A stretch of DNA of 64,000 bases, taken from contig NZ_NIXK01000001.1 in the NCBI RefSeq assembly GCF_002763455.1, forward strand, positions 434,001 to 498,000, in the 5' to 3' direction. A program made the position numbers and the translations under genes. The stretch is from Lentibacillus sediminis (GTDB lineage Bacteria; Bacillota; Bacilli; Bacillales; Amphibacillaceae). Within the stretch, counting starts at the first letter, position 1. Every line of letters begins with the position of its first letter. Shown piece after piece: positions 63,271-64,000 of the stretch. The notes under the pieces are model-generated. The model saw only the letters and a program-made list of their open reading frames with translations. It was not told the DNA's origin and made no database searches.

Positions 63271-63674
63271 GGTTATTGTACTACCCGAACTTTGGCAACA
63301 TATTGCCGAATGTTTGAATGTACTAAGGATAAAGGTGGAAATATTGGGGTAGCATATTTATTTCATTATCTGAAATAAAAAGGAAAGAACGTAGTAAGAT
63401 AATGAAAGAACGAAGGACAGATAACTTCTTCCTATTATGACGGTGAAATTCGGACAATTGCTGATTGCATTTTTCGATTTAATAGTTTTCTTAGATTATG
63501 AACTTTAATAATTACGCCTGTTTATTGAGCTTTTAGAGACCGCCTTTTCATAAGTGGTATCTTGAATGTTTAACCATACAGCTAAAGTTTGTACGGAAGT
63601 GTTTTATTTTGCATTGCTCAAAGCAAGCTGCATTAAACGTACGTGCAACCGTTATTCTGGCTTAATTGAACTCA
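63271..63674. other. Intergenic region without a supported gene
   Basis: About 400 bases. Short runs around 63,370-63,420 (KERSKIMKERRTDNFF) may be the end of a decayed gene but are too short to assign. No RNA gene or clear promoter seen. Confidence 0.4.
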
Positions 63675-63705
63675 AAAAAGCAGGGACAGTTTTGCCGTCC
63701 CTTAG
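63675..63705 (-). terminator. Terminator of the minus-strand gene at the right edge
   Basis: On the minus strand AAGGGACGGC...CTGTCCCT is followed by GCTTTTTT, a clear stem (GGGAC / GTCCC) plus T run. Confidence 0.75.
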
Positions 63706-63716
63706 TCCAACGCCAA

Positions 63717-64000
63717 TCAATCCAATGTATAATTAATCGTTATCTTCATATTACCCCTGCCCCACAAGCCTACTAAGAATCCGTAATAATAATACGAAAT
63801 AGATGGTTGGTTATGATGGTAGATCGTATCATATAATATTACCCGATTTGCAGGCATCCTATCAGATAGATGGTTTCTTTGTTTTAGCTCGATCCAATGG
63901 TCGAAAGAGGGCCGTACTATTTTATCAAGTATATAAGCATCCTCTTTATCCGATTCACCCAACGTGTTTAGTTTCTTGATCATTTCTTCCGCGCTTAGTA
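63717..64000 (-). CDS. Uncharacterised protein, C-terminal part (5' end outside window)
   Basis: The frame is open to the window edge on the minus strand (residues LSAEE precede the Met at 63,983), so the protein starts beyond 64,000. The visible part has a charged helix (MIKKLNTLGESDKEDAY), then DKIVRPSFDHWIELKQRN and a beta-rich end with YYYYGFLVGLWGRGN. It is soluble-looking. I do not recognise the family. A terminator follows its stop. Confidence 0.6.
   Translation of the reverse strand, partial: LSAEEMIKKLNTLGESDKEDAYILDKIVRPSFDHWIELKQRNHLSDRMPANRVILYDTIYHHNQPSISYYYYGFLVGLWGRGNMKITINYTLD

Overview
The window looks like a chromosome segment of a spore-forming, low-GC Gram-positive bacterium of the Bacillaceae, of the Virgibacillus/Oceanobacillus/Lentibacillus kind. 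The signs are AGGAGG-type ribosome sites, frequent TTG and GTG starts, CcpA-type cre sites, an ArgR-type operator, a dipicolinate synthase A subunit and a LytR-CpsA-Psr protein. The genus is inferred from gene content only.

Positions 1-13,370 hold a cell-surface polysaccharide cluster on the + strand: three ATP-grasp ligases (the first cut by the window edge), an initiating sugar-phosphate transferase, two family-4 glycosyltransferases, a GNAT-like protein, a polysaccharide deacetylase, a Wzx-type flippase, a Wzy-type polymerase, UDP-glucose 6-dehydrogenase and UDP-glucuronate 4-epimerase. The polymer probably contains uronic acid and may carry ligase-added groups. An LCP protein at 20.4 kb could attach it to peptidoglycan.

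Positions 13.4-36.3 kb are an accessory region full of broken genes: an EpsN-type aminotransferase, a second VanZ, two pieces of a second epimerase, the 3' end of an SDR gene, a ComM relic and an unknown relic. Among them lies a defence island. A Gabija pair (gajA-gajB) sits between an intact and a broken VanZ copy. Next come a three-component ABC-ATPase system (ABC-3C) with a Cap4-like nuclease component and one extra upstream gene, then a second OLD-nuclease/UvrD-helicase pair that ends 15 bases before the truncated SDR gene. Further on is a cassette I do not recognise as a described system: a 186-residue helical protein, a SecB-like chaperone and a PD-(D/E)XK nuclease-like protein, with a strong hairpin inside the end of the first reading frame.

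Positions 36.5-41.1 kb and 56.7-61.3 kb are two copies, in direct orientation, of a cassette: PRD-type regulator, terminator, fructose-family PTS EIIBCA permease, terminator and a convergent GNAT gene. Between them lie a GIY-YIG protein with an unknown partner, argGH under an ARG box, a REP-associated transposase (RAYT) with a family of REP-like repeats, a cre-controlled operon for uptake and oxidation of an amino-acid-like compound (racemase, TRAP permease, four-subunit dehydrogenase), an orphan dpaA, two nucleoside hydrolases and a ribokinase. The REP-like repeats are confined to 43.0-55.5 kb and sit mostly just behind stop codons.

The right end (61.5-64 kb) has an SDR oxidoreductase, a frameshifted gene with a nucleoside-deoxyribosyltransferase/TIR-like domain and a gene cut by the window edge. 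I found no rRNA, tRNA or CRISPR array.
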